Part shown: positions 26,559 through 34,891 of the stretch, one piece after another
How the letters are laid out: every line of letters begins with the position of its first letter
How positions within the stretch are numbered: the stretch's first letter is position 1
Assembly (NCBI GenBank): GCA_963765935.1
Contig: CAVXXX010000001.1
Span: 310,001-374,000 of the forward strand
Direction: 5' to 3'
DNA from: JAMXLG01 sp963765935
GTDB lineage: Bacteria > Vulcanimicrobiota > Vulcanimicrobiia > Vulcanimicrobiales > Vulcanimicrobiaceae
DNA: 64,000 nt
Position numbers and translations under genes: made by a program
The notes under the pieces: generated by a model
Database searches by the model: none
What the model saw: the letters and a program-made list of their open reading frames with translations, nothing else
What the model was told of the DNA's origin: nothing

Positions 26559-28773
26559 GTGTCCGAAACCGCATGTCCCGTTCATAAAACCCGCAAAAGC
26601 CACGCAACCCGTGATTGGTGGCCCGAACAACTTCGTCTGTCGATACTGCGTCAGAACTCTGCAGAATCCGATCCGCTTGGAGAGCATTTCGATTACGCGA
26701 AGGAGTTCGCGAAGCTCGATCTCTCCGCGGTGAAACGCGATCTCGCAGCGATCATGACGCAGTCGCAAGAATGGTGGCCGGCAGATTTCGGAAATTATGG
26801 CCCGCTCTGGATCCGAATGGCCTGGCACAGCGCCGGCACCTATCGCATCGCCGATGGTCGCGGCGGCGCCACCGGCGGTTTACAACGTTTCGCGCCGCTC
26901 AACAGTTGGCCCGACAACGTGAATCTCGATAAGGCGCGTCGTTTGTTGTGGCCCGTCAAGCAAAAGTACGGTCAGCAAATCTCTTGGGCCGATCTCATCA
27001 TCCTCGCCGGAAACGTCGCCCTCGAAGAAATGGGTTTCAAGACATTTGGTTTTGGCGGCGGTCGTCCCGATGCGTGGGAACCCGATGAGTCGATTTACTG
27101 GGGCCCGGAAAGCACGTGGCTCGCTGACGAGCGCTATGCCGGAGAACGAGAACTCGAAAATCCGCTTGCCGCCGTGCAGATGGGACTCATCTACGTGAAT
27201 CCCGAGGGGCCGAACGGTAATCCTGATCCGCTTGGCGGCGGCAAAAGATATTCGCGAGACGTTCCGCCGCATGGCGATGAACGACGAAGAAACGGTTGCG
27301 TTGATCGCCGGCGGACACACGTTCGGCAAGACGCACGGTGCGGGCGATCCTTCGCACGTCGGCGCAGAACCGGAAGCAGCGGAAATCACGCAACAAGGCT
27401 TGGGATGGAAGAGCAGCTTCGGGAAAGGGCACAGCGAGCACACGATCGGCGGTGGACCGGAAGTAACGTGGAGCACGACGCCGACGAAATGGAGCAACAA
27501 CTTCTTCGAGTCGCTCTTCAAAAATGAGTGGGAGCTGACGAAGAGTCCCGCGGGCGTCAAACAGTGGGTTTCGAAGAACGGCGCTCCACAGGTTCCCGAC
27601 GCGCACGACCCTTCGAAACATCACAAACCGGCGATGCTGACCACCGATCTCGCGCTACGCTACGACCCGATCTACGAAAAGATTTCGCGGCGTTTCTACG
27701 AGCATCCCGATGAATTTGCCGACGCATTTGCGCGCGCATGGTTCAAACTGACCCATCGCGACATGGGTCCGCGTTCGCGCTATCTCGGACCGGAGGTGCC
27801 TGCGGAAGAGCTTATTTGGCAAGATCCCGTTCCGAAAGTCGATCATCCGCTTGTCGATGAAAACGACGTCGCCTCGCTCAAGAAGCAAATTCTCGACTCC
27901 GGGCTTTCGGTATCGCAACTCGTCTCGACCGCGTGGGCTTCGGCGTCGACATTTCGCGGAAGCGACAAGCGCGGCGGTGCGAACGGTGCGCGCATTCGCC
28001 TAGCACCGCAAAAGGATTGGGAAGTCAACCGTCCAGCGCAGTTAGCTACGGTTCTGAAGAAGCTCGAAGATATTCAGCGGTCGTTCAATGCCGGCGCAGA
28101 AAAGCGGCAAGAAGATATCGCTCGCCGATCTGATCGTGCTTGCCGGATGCGCCGGCGTCGAAAAGGCCGCGAAGAACGCCGGATTCGACATCACCGTACC
28201 ATTCACGCCGGGACGCACCGATGCATCGCAGGAGTGGACCGATGTGGAATCGTTTTCGGTGCTCGAACCTGCAGCCGACGGATTCCGCAACTACATCAAA
28301 CGCGATCTCGGTATCCCGCCCGAAATGATGCTCGTCGACAAAGCGCAACTGATGACGCTAACCGCGCCGGAGATGACGGTGTTGCTCGGCGGTATGCGCG
28401 TGCTCGATACGAACGCCGACGGTTCCAAACACGGCGTCTTCACAAATCGGCCGGAGTCACTCACGAACGACTTCTTCGTCAACCTGTTGGACATGAACGG
28501 TGAATGGCAGCGATCGGACCACGAGCACGAACTGTACGAACGCCGCAACGGCAGCGCTGCAAGCAGTGGACCGGAACTCGCATCGATCTGATCTTCGGTT
28601 CGAACTCCGAATTACGAGCGATAGCCGAAGTCTACGCAGGTTCGGACGCAGGCCGCAAATTCGTCGACGACTTCGTCGCCGCATGGACAAAGGTCATGAA
28701 CCTTGACCGCTTCGACGTCGCAAAACACGAAGGAACGCCGTCTTCTCCCATCTTTTCCGCCGTCACGGCGTAA
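26559..28773 (+). pseudogene. katG: Catalase-peroxidase KatG with three frameshifts
   Basis: The 2.2-kb span encodes a full-length KatG (about 738 codons, the usual size), but in four pieces. The GTG start has AAGGAG 8 nt upstream. Piece 1 carries the distal site RMAWHSAGTYR and the Tyr of the Met-Tyr-Trp adduct (VQMGLIYVNPEG). One extra base at about 27233-27240 shifts to piece 2, with ETFRRMAMND and the proximal haem His in ALIAGGHTFGKTHGA. An extra A in the run at 28100-28103 shifts to piece 3 (KKISLADLIVLAG). A missing base near 28548-28568 shifts to piece 4 (QWTGTRIDLIFGSNSELRA). Read as is, only a 240-residue N-terminal part would be made. All catalytic residues survive, so decay, if real, is recent. 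Confidence 0.9.
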
Positions 28774-28784
28774 GCGGATACTTA

Positions 28785-29261
28785 CTAATCATCGAGCCTT
28801 CCGGCTTTTCGCCGGAAGGCTTTTTTCGAGCGCCCGTCCGTGAGTGGTTGCGACCATTTCTGGAAGATCGGTGCGATGAAATGCTTCGGCGTTTCGATGC
28901 CGAGATGCGCGCGCTGACTTTGCCCGGCGATTAGCCGCGAGATAGCGGCATCTGCCGTGTCCCCGGCGGGCGCTGCGGCACCAAAGCTAATCTTGTCCGA
29001 GTAATGCACGATTACGGCGTTGTTACTTGTTGGAAGTGCGTCCGCATTGGCTGCCGCAACGGCTAAGATCGCAATTGCAAATATGAGACTCGCAACAATT
29101 ATGATAGACACAACTGAGCCTCGTCGCGACAGTGATTGCGTTTGAGCGGTAAGCGCGCGGCCTCCAACCTCACACGGGGCGGACAAGAACGCCGATGCCT
29201 CATAACCGGCTACCTTGTAGAGTTTTGAGGAGAGTACGCATGTGGGAACTGGCGTTTTCAT
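28785..29261 (-). CDS. Possible single-pass membrane protein, 158 aa
   Basis: I do not recognise this protein and it may not be real. From the ATG at 29261 it has one clear membrane segment at about residues 50-70 (VVSIIIVASLIFAIAILAVA), a short basic N-terminal half and an extracytoplasmic C-terminal part (DTADAAISRLIAGQSQRAHL). The last 14 or so codons are read from the katG terminator, which is unusual for a gene. The frame is open upstream for another 100 codons, but that part runs against the start of the PDZ/GAF membrane gene. It is the only candidate in the 600-bp gap between katG and that gene. Confidence 0.35.
   Translation of the reverse strand: MKTPVPTCVLSSKLYKVAGYEASAFLSAPCEVGGRALTAQTQSLSRRGSVVSIIIVASLIFAIAILAVAAANADALPTSNNAVIVHYSDKISFGAAAPAGDTADAAISRLIAGQSQRAHLGIETPKHFIAPIFQKWSQPLTDGRSKKAFRRKAGRLDD
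28796..28826 (+). terminator. Rho-independent terminator of katG
   Basis: A perfect 10-bp stem (GCCTTCCGGC at 28796-28805, complement 28811-28820, loop TTTTC) followed by six T. It lies 22 bp after the katG stop and overlaps the end of the opposite-strand ORF. Confidence 0.93.
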
Positions 29262-29370
29262 TGTGCTGTAGATATGCCTCAGCGCGCGCAGCGGTTCAAA
29301 AACCAGCGGGGTGAACCGGTCGCAGGTTTCTTTCGACGGACTTCGATCAGCCGCCGTCGTAGGTAGGCGC

Positions 29371-31035
29371 ATGGCGCGCCGGTGGATCGTGACGCTCTGT
29401 ATCTTTGCGGGATTGATGGGTCTCGCCGGCTTCTCAACGCTCGCGGTGTTCCCGTGGCGCGCCGAATCCGGGCTGCAGGTAGCGTCCAGGAACGTCCCCT
29501 TCGAGCGTATCGTCGTAGCGGCAAATGGCCCTGCTGCGCGCGCCGGAATTCGGCGCGGCGACATTATCGATGCACGGGAATATGCCGAGGAGAACTACCT
29601 CGGCATCAATAATGCGCCCGTACACTTTCATATACGGCGCAATGATCGCACGATTGCCGTTACACTCGTACCGCAGCGTGCCAAGTTCGAATGGGGCGAC
29701 CTCATTCGCTATGTCGCCGTGCTTTGGATCGTGCTTTTTGCGCTGCTCATCGCAACTCGTGGACCCGACACGCGTACGACGCGGCTGTTGTCGCTCGCGC
29801 TCGTACTTCAAGCACTGGAAACCGCCGCGGGGCAGGCATACTGGCCGGCACCTTGGGCTTCAGCAGCGAGTTTAATCGCGGCAGTACTGCTGTGGAACGC
29901 AGTTTACGTTGTGCTTGCGATCTACGCATGGCGCCCCGTCTGGAGCGTTGTAACGTGCATCCTCGCTGTGTTGTGCGACGTGCCGGACGTGCTGCGGTAC
30001 TCGACAATCGCGCACATGTGGTTCGATCCGCAGTTTTCGTTTCCGGCATGGACGCTGATGCTGTACGCAGTTCCCGTCGCACCGCTGATGGTTTGCGGTT
30101 GGCTTGCAGCGCGCTCGGCGAACGGAGCCGATCGCTCCCGAATCGCATGGGTCTTTGCGACGTTCGGCATCTTTTGGGCAGTTTGGTTTCTCAGCGCTGC
30201 AGCCTCGGCCTTCGATATCGCCATGCCGTCCACGGTTCGCGCCGGCTTCCTGAACGCCGGCAACGCCGCGCTCTTCTTGGTCCCGCTGGGAATCGGATAT
30301 GCCGCCGTTCGTCGACGGCTATTCGACATCGGTTTCGTACTGAATCGAGCCGCGGTTTTCGCGATTGTTTCGGCGATCGTGGTCGGCTGTTTCGTGATGC
30401 TCGAATGGCTGCTCACGAATTGGTTCGAGAACGCCAGTCACGAGACGAACGCCATCGCGAACGTTGCGCTCGTCCTTGTCCTCGGTTTCTCGATGCGGTT
30501 CATTCATCGCTCCGTCGACGCGTTGGTTGATCGAACGTTTTTCCGAAAACGCCACGAGGACGAGTCCGCGCTGCAGCGGTTTGCCGGCGAAGCAGCGTAT
30601 GTTACTGATGCGACGATTCTGCTCGAGCGCACGGCGCAGACCCTCGAGCGTCACGCGGACGCATCGGCCGTTCACGTCCTGCTAAGCAATGGGAACGGGC
30701 ACTACGGACACATTAGCGAGAACGATCCGGCGATCGTATCGCTGCGCGCGTGGAAAAAAGTTCTGGATCTGCACGACGTGCAAACGAAGCTGCCCGGCGA
30801 ACTCGCATTTCCGATGGTCGCGCGCGGCCGCCTACTCGGCGCGCTCACACTTGGCCCAAAAGCATCGGGCGACGCCTATGCACCGGATGAATCCGCAACG
30901 ATTGCGGGTGTGGCGGGAAGCGTTGCAGCGGCACTCGACCTCATCGGTACCGGTTCAAATCGAGATGTCGTATTGGAGCGCCTCGACGCCCTAACAAAAA
31001 TGATCGCTTCGCTTCAGAGATCACACGATGCATAA
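29371..31035 (+). CDS. Multi-pass membrane sensor: PDZ-like, 7TM-type, GAF domain, no kinase
   Basis: A 554-aa membrane protein. A first membrane segment (residues about 5-25) is followed by a PDZ-like extracytoplasmic domain (AANGPAARAGIRRGDIIDAR). Seven or eight membrane segments lie between about 105 and 395. A linker containing FIHRSVDALVDRTFFRKRHED, common in GAF-histidine kinases of Acidobacteria-like bacteria, then leads to a GAF-like domain to the end (LPGELAFPMVARGRLLGALTLG). No HisKA or HATPase domain follows, so the protein lacks the usual output. It may signal through a partner or be a receiver of lipid/peptide ligands. An in-frame GTG at 29311 is an alternative start. Confidence 0.75.
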   Translation: MARRWIVTLCIFAGLMGLAGFSTLAVFPWRAESGLQVASRNVPFERIVVAANGPAARAGIRRGDIIDAREYAEENYLGINNAPVHFHIRRNDRTIAVTLVPQRAKFEWGDLIRYVAVLWIVLFALLIATRGPDTRTTRLLSLALVLQALETAAGQAYWPAPWASAASLIAAVLLWNAVYVVLAIYAWRPVWSVVTCILAVLCDVPDVLRYSTIAHMWFDPQFSFPAWTLMLYAVPVAPLMVCGWLAARSANGADRSRIAWVFATFGIFWAVWFLSAAASAFDIAMPSTVRAGFLNAGNAALFLVPLGIGYAAVRRRLFDIGFVLNRAAVFAIVSAIVVGCFVMLEWLLTNWFENASHETNAIANVALVLVLGFSMRFIHRSVDALVDRTFFRKRHEDESALQRFAGEAAYVTDATILLERTAQTLERHADASAVHVLLSNGNGHYGHISENDPAIVSLRAWKKVLDLHDVQTKLPGELAFPMVARGRLLGALTLGPKASGDAYAPDESATIAGVAGSVAAALDLIGTGSNRDVVLERLDALTKMIASLQRSHDA

Positions 31036-31050
31036 TATATTCGCCGGCTT

Positions 31051-31866
31051 TCATCGATCTGGTTGCGCGAAATCTGGATCGGGGCGCCCCTGCATTGAGA
31101 GTAGTTGTCGCTTCATCGGGTTGAGGTTGATCGTAACAAAGCCCGTCCCCGGCCGGTCGTAATCGATCATCATTTCGATGACGATGACGTATGCTAACAC
31201 ATAGATCGCGCTCAAAACGAGGGGCCTCGACTTGTCGCGCGCGAAGCGCAGCCCCGTCGCAAGCGTGCTCAATGCCACCAACGCCAATGCAAGGACGACA
31301 ATGGCCGTCGGCACGTGACTCGTCGCAGCTTGGAGTACCTCGTTCGACACATCGATCGTATCGTTGAGTGACTGCATCAACAACGATAGTCCAAGGCTCG
31401 GTCTGTGCGCACGCGACGCAGACGACGCGATCGACCATAGCAACGTTTGATCGCGCGTGCTCCGTACAATGGCTTGCCGATACAGCGCCGGTGACGCACT
31501 TGGAGTCTCATACGCGCTGAGCCGCGTGGCGGTGTAGTCGGTCAAAAGCTGCTGGAATCGACGCTCTGCGTCCGGGTCGAGTTGGTTCGCACGCAGCCAA
31601 GTTGTTCCGATCGCGTTCGCCTCTTTCACGACGAGTGCGCGCCTGCCATCAAAACGTGCCGATGCCTGCGCAAACGATAGGCCGAGCACGAAACTTGCCA
31701 ACGTAATGAGACCCGCATGCACGATGTTCCACGCATCGTCGTTCACGGGAAGCCGAGGCAAGAGCAGGTGCCCGATGCGATATGGTACTTCGATCGACAA
31801 CGCCAATACGACGAGCATCACCGCCGGAAGCACCCAGGGATTCGAATAAAAAAGAAACTGCGTCAC
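31051..31866 (-). CDS. DUF4239-like (bestrophin-like) membrane protein
   Basis: A 271-aa inner-membrane protein with two N-terminal segments (residues about 10-30 and 45-65), a soluble helical centre of about 110 residues and two C-terminal segments (AIVVLALALVALSTLATGLRF; LVLSAIYVLAYVIVIEMMID). The ending E-M-M-I-D-Y-D-R-P-G-T-G-F-V is the typical DUF4239 signature, a bestrophin-related family of unproven function, possibly ion channels. The gene starts 8 bp from the stop of the glycine-zipper gene on the same strand. Confidence 0.8.
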   Translation of the reverse strand: MTQFLFYSNPWVLPAVMLVVLALSIEVPYRIGHLLLPRLPVNDDAWNIVHAGLITLASFVLGLSFAQASARFDGRRALVVKEANAIGTTWLRANQLDPDAERRFQQLLTDYTATRLSAYETPSASPALYRQAIVRSTRDQTLLWSIASSASRAHRPSLGLSLLMQSLNDTIDVSNEVLQAATSHVPTAIVVLALALVALSTLATGLRFARDKSRPLVLSAIYVLAYVIVIEMMIDYDRPGTGFVTINLNPMKRQLLSMQGRPDPDFAQPDR

Positions 31867-31873
31867 GGTCCGG

Positions 31874-32383
31874 CTATTTCACCGTATAGCCTTTTGATTG
31901 TAGACATGCTTCGTAGGCACGTTTGAACGTAGTGACTTGCTGTGATTGCTGCGCCTGAACACTTGCCTTTGCATAGTGCTCCTGCGCGTCATTGAGCCGC
32001 CTTTGGCTTGCATAGCCGTGCATCCCGCCTGCCGCCGCGCCTATCGCAGCGCCGTTTCCCGCGTTACCGGAGATCGCGCCGATAATGCTTCCTGCGGCCG
32101 CGCCTCGAGCAGCACCACGAACGGCACCGCCCTGATGCGCGCTCGGTTGCGGAAGCGGGACGGGTTGCAGGTTGGCGGGATCGATACCGGTCTTGGCGAC
32201 CGCAGATTTATAACAGATCGATTCGTCGCCGCTTTGCTCGGATTCGCTTTGTCCTTTGTTGGGATACACGTATAGACCGAACGAGGACGCCGCCTGCCCT
32301 AACGCTGATTGCGCGCAATAGCCGATGCCAATCGCAGCCACAATACCGATGAGTATGCAGTGGCGCATGGCCCGCTTCATCAT
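31874..32383 (-). CDS. Exported glycine-zipper protein
   Basis: A 169-aa exported protein. After a signal peptide (CILIGIVAAIGIGYCAQSA), residues about 95-135 are a glycine-zipper membrane hairpin (GAVRGAARGAAAGSIIGAIS, then NGAAIGAAAGGMHGYA). A helical C-terminus with conserved-looking FKRAYEACLQSKGYTV follows, a pattern common at the end of small glycine-zipper (YMGG-like) envelope proteins. Two cysteines (ICYKSA and EACLQ) could pair. The role is unknown; such proteins often sit in the outer membrane. It lies in a run of same-strand envelope genes. Confidence 0.7.
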   Translation of the reverse strand: MMKRAMRHCILIGIVAAIGIGYCAQSALGQAASSFGLYVYPNKGQSESEQSGDESICYKSAVAKTGIDPANLQPVPLPQPSAHQGGAVRGAARGAAAGSIIGAISGNAGNGAAIGAAAGGMHGYASQRRLNDAQEHYAKASVQAQQSQQVTTFKRAYEACLQSKGYTVK

Positions 32384-32389
32384 CTCATC

Positions 32390-32902
32390 TCATAGCTGCG
32401 ACTGCGGCAGATGCGGAGACGTCCATACCGTCCCGTCATCGAACGTGGCGCGTAGCGGTACGCATTGCGCGAGCCCGGTACCGAGGGGAAATACATTCGG
32501 ATTTAAACCAAACCGATGTTTGATTTCGGCCCCCGGCGAAAACGTCCCAACATCGCGCACTTCCGCAACGACATGGCCCTTTGCAACAAGGGCAAACTCG
32601 ATGTTCTTAAGTGGCTTCGAGCCGATGTTGACGAAGTCAATTGCGAGTTCCGGCGAGCTCGTCGTCGACGTTGATACGGGGTACTGATAGTACCGGCGTC
32701 CGTAAGGATCGTTCCAGTAGTAGCGGCCGTGCGAAGGATAATAGCCGGGAACGTAAGGACCGTACGTCGCGGTTTGTTTGAGGTTCTCTGCCGGGTCGCA
32801 TCGATTGACCTTTACGATCGCGCTGTGGGTTTGAGCAGCGCTTACAGAACCGCACGTAAGCATCGCAAAGACAACCGCAAGAAGTGGTATCGTTTTCACC
32901 AT
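32390..32902 (-). CDS. Hypothetical secreted protein with DVGTFSPG domain (paralogue A)
   Basis: A 170-aa secreted protein. From the ATG at 32902 it has a signal peptide (MVKTIPLLAVVFAMLTCGSV). A Tyr/Pro-rich stretch (residues about 45-70) precedes a beta domain with LAIDFVNIGSKPLKNIEFAL, the motif VRDVGTFSPGAEIKHRF, then a cysteine (AQCVPLRATFDDGTVW). The same motif set recurs in the 244-aa protein at 34053-34787, so the two are paralogues. The pattern of paired strands suggests an immunoglobulin-like fold. I know no named family with these motifs. Confidence 0.7.
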   Translation of the reverse strand: MVKTIPLLAVVFAMLTCGSVSAAQTHSAIVKVNRCDPAENLKQTATYGPYVPGYYPSHGRYYWNDPYGRRYYQYPVSTSTTSSPELAIDFVNIGSKPLKNIEFALVAKGHVVAEVRDVGTFSPGAEIKHRFGLNPNVFPLGTGLAQCVPLRATFDDGTVWTSPHLPQSQL

Positions 32903-32964
32903 GCTACGATCATAGGGCGGATTCGGCATGTCATGCTATCCAAAGAGCGCAAAGGAGGTGTCTC

Positions 32965-33855
32965 GTGCGTACCATTATTGCAATTCTCGTTGCGCTCGTA
33001 CTCTGGAGCGACGTCTGCTGCGCCGGCACGGTTCGGCCCAACCCGAAGGCTAACGCGCGCTGCGCGTTTGGTCCGGGCGCGGTATCGGCTCGGTGGCCGA
33101 TTAAGACGTCGGTTCCCGGCAATGAATCCCCAAGTAGTGCACGCGACGTCGCGATCGATGACCTCATCAATGCGCCAGACATTCAGCCGACGACGCAAAG
33201 CGTCACTGTAGCCTCACGCCTGCTTCATCAAGCGATGCAGCTTTCACAGTCCTCGGCTGCGAACGCGGCGCCATTCGTCCTGCAATATCGCTGGGGCAGT
33301 GGGACGCGATTCATGGAAACCGGGCCCAGAACAGTGCGGCTGAGGCCCATCACGCCCTCGATCGTCGCTGCAGCAAGCGCAGTCGCTCGAGACACGGCCG
33401 CCGAGACAGGCCAACACCCACCGATGTTCTTCGCGCTACTTGCTGTGGAATTCGATAATCGACGAATTCCTGGCGCTATCGCGCTTGGTGGCGCTGATTT
33501 TCAGGAGGGCGATTTCGTTACGACGTCCGGATACGTACTCGCTTCTGTTTGCGAGCAGGACGACGGTGACTTCCATATCGATCTCGCACCGTCGGCGCAT
33601 GCGTCCACATGCGCGGTTGTAGAGGTGCCCAATCCGTACTTTATCGGCCAACGCAACCTCGCCCAAAGTGTCGACGCATCAGAGGCGTTTGCAAAGTCGT
33701 TGAGCCAAGGACAACACATTACCGTGACCGGCCAACTCTTTTATGATGCGCAACATGGCAGTGATGGAGGTGGCCGGGGAATTGGCCATTGTGCGCGATC
33801 GCTTTGGGAGATCCACCCGGTTTTTCGCGTGCAAGACGCCTATTCGTCGCGGTAA
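32965..33855 (+). CDS. Hypothetical secreted protein ending in an LWEIHPV-type domain
   Basis: A 296-aa secreted protein. The GTG start has a near-perfect AAAGGAGGTG 6-7 nt upstream and opens on a signal peptide (VRTIIAILVALVLWSDVCCA); an open frame further upstream is rejected for that reason. The C-terminal half contains EQDDGDFHIDLAP, STCAVVEVPNP, HITVTGQLFYDAQHG and LWEIHPVFRV. This order (D-x-D-x-H, C-x-V-V-E-x-P, V-x-G-x-L-x-x-D-x-x-H, W-E-I-H-P-V) is seen in a common but unnamed OB-like secreted domain of soil bacteria. The function is unknown. It is convergent with the 51-aa glycine-zipper gene and overlaps it by 16 bp. Confidence 0.7.
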   Translation: MRTIIAILVALVLWSDVCCAGTVRPNPKANARCAFGPGAVSARWPIKTSVPGNESPSSARDVAIDDLINAPDIQPTTQSVTVASRLLHQAMQLSQSSAANAAPFVLQYRWGSGTRFMETGPRTVRLRPITPSIVAAASAVARDTAAETGQHPPMFFALLAVEFDNRRIPGAIALGGADFQEGDFVTTSGYVLASVCEQDDGDFHIDLAPSAHASTCAVVEVPNPYFIGQRNLAQSVDASEAFAKSLSQGQHITVTGQLFYDAQHGSDGGGRGIGHCARSLWEIHPVFRVQDAYSSR

Positions 33856-33995
33856 CGTTTTGAGATGCCGGCAGCGACAGCAGCACCCAGCGCGGCGCCG
33901 ACTCCGACATAGGAAGCCATGTGACCGGTAGCGGCGCCGACCCCCGCCCCAATGGCAACTCCCATAGCAACGATCACGCCAAAGCTGAGTTTCAT
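33840..33995 (-). CDS. Small glycine-zipper membrane protein, 51 aa
   Basis: A short ORF with AGGAGA about 10 nt before its ATG. It is almost entirely a glycine/alanine zipper: MKLSFGVIVAMGVAIGAGVG, then SYVGVGAALGAAVAAGISKR, ending RYRDE. This would form one hairpin of two small membrane helices. The composition and the ribosome site make it a convincing small gene. It follows paralogue B of the DVGTFSPG family on the same strand with a gap of about 57 bp and may be co-transcribed. The function is unknown. Confidence 0.65.
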   Translation of the reverse strand: MKLSFGVIVAMGVAIGAGVGAATGHMASYVGVGAALGAAVAAGISKRYRDE

Positions 33996-34052
33996 CGAAC
34001 GAGTCTCCTATATGCCGCGGCTCAAATCCCAATTCAGAAGCGCCTTTTGCAG

Positions 34053-34787
34053 CTACTGCACGTTGATCGGAACGTCAACCGTACGTCCCTCGTCACTCAC
34101 GTGCAACGTACACGTTCCCTTGCCGAGGGGACGAATGTTGTAGACTGCGGCGCGTTGAGCTGTCGTCGCAACCGCAATTGCAGCGACGCCGTCGCAGTTG
34201 TTTGTTTCCGTAAATCCGCCGACGACGCCCGTCGTAGATACCATGACAAGCATGGAGTCGGTATCGAGCGACATCGACACCGATGTGGGATTCGCACTCA
34301 ACGCCGTTGTGCTCGACGCGTTCTTCACCGGCCACACCGTTCCGTCGGTAAACCGCACGGATGCTACGCGGCACTTGACATTCGGTGGAATAAATGCCGG
34401 CAACACAAATGCTTGCCCGGCACCATTGCGAAACCGGTGGTCGATCGTGACGCCGGGCGAAAACGTGCCGACGTCACGGATCACGAATTGCACGCCGTTC
34501 GAACGAACGTCGAAATTGATCAAATCCGCGACTTTGCTCGCTTCGTTCGTGAACTGAATCTGCATGCCGTTGCTTTGCGCCGCAAGCCACGAGGCGGCGT
34601 TATTCGGCGAGGGGGTGTTGAGTTGATTGTTTTGGATCATCGGCTGACACAAATTGATCGTAACCGGCGAGGCTTTCGACGATGTCGAAGACCCGAGCGC
34701 ATTTTGCGCGGATGACGCACCCGGCGAAAACGCAAGAAACGCGCAAAACAGCGCAAGAAGACGATTCAGCGCAGAACTCCGCATCAA
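34053..34787 (-). CDS. Hypothetical secreted protein with DVGTFSPG domain (paralogue B)
   Basis: A 244-aa secreted protein with a signal peptide (LLALFCAFLAFSPGASSAQN). The domain shared with paralogue A covers residues about 75-165 (FVIRDVGTFSPGVTIDHRF, then VKCRVASVRFTDGTVWPV). A second beta domain of about 75 residues follows (LSANPTSVSMSLDTDSMLVM; GKGTCTLHVSDEGRTVDVPI) that resembles a bacterial Ig-like repeat. The function is unknown. The arrangement suggests one gene of the pair gained or lost the C-terminal Ig-like part after duplication. Confidence 0.7.
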   Translation of the reverse strand: MMRSSALNRLLALFCAFLAFSPGASSAQNALGSSTSSKASPVTINLCQPMIQNNQLNTPSPNNAASWLAAQSNGMQIQFTNEASKVADLINFDVRSNGVQFVIRDVGTFSPGVTIDHRFRNGAGQAFVLPAFIPPNVKCRVASVRFTDGTVWPVKNASSTTALSANPTSVSMSLDTDSMLVMVSTTGVVGGFTETNNCDGVAAIAVATTAQRAAVYNIRPLGKGTCTLHVSDEGRTVDVPINVQ

Positions 34788-34891
34788 TCAAGCGTGCCAC
34801 AACGCTCGGATCGACGCAAGCCTGCACCCGCGAGCAGGTCGAGGAAGCATTCGCTATCGTGATCGCGCAGCGTCCGTGATACGATAGAGGC

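Noticed and set aside
30940..30975. tRNA T-arm-like GGTTCAAATC sequence
   Set aside because: It lies inside the 3' end of the PDZ/GAF gene with no matching acceptor, D or anticodon stems.
34682..34879. Short + strand ORF ending ACTREQVEEAFAIVIAQRP
   Set aside because: It overlaps the signal peptide region of the opposite gene, has no ribosome site, and its protein-like tail is only about 20 residues.
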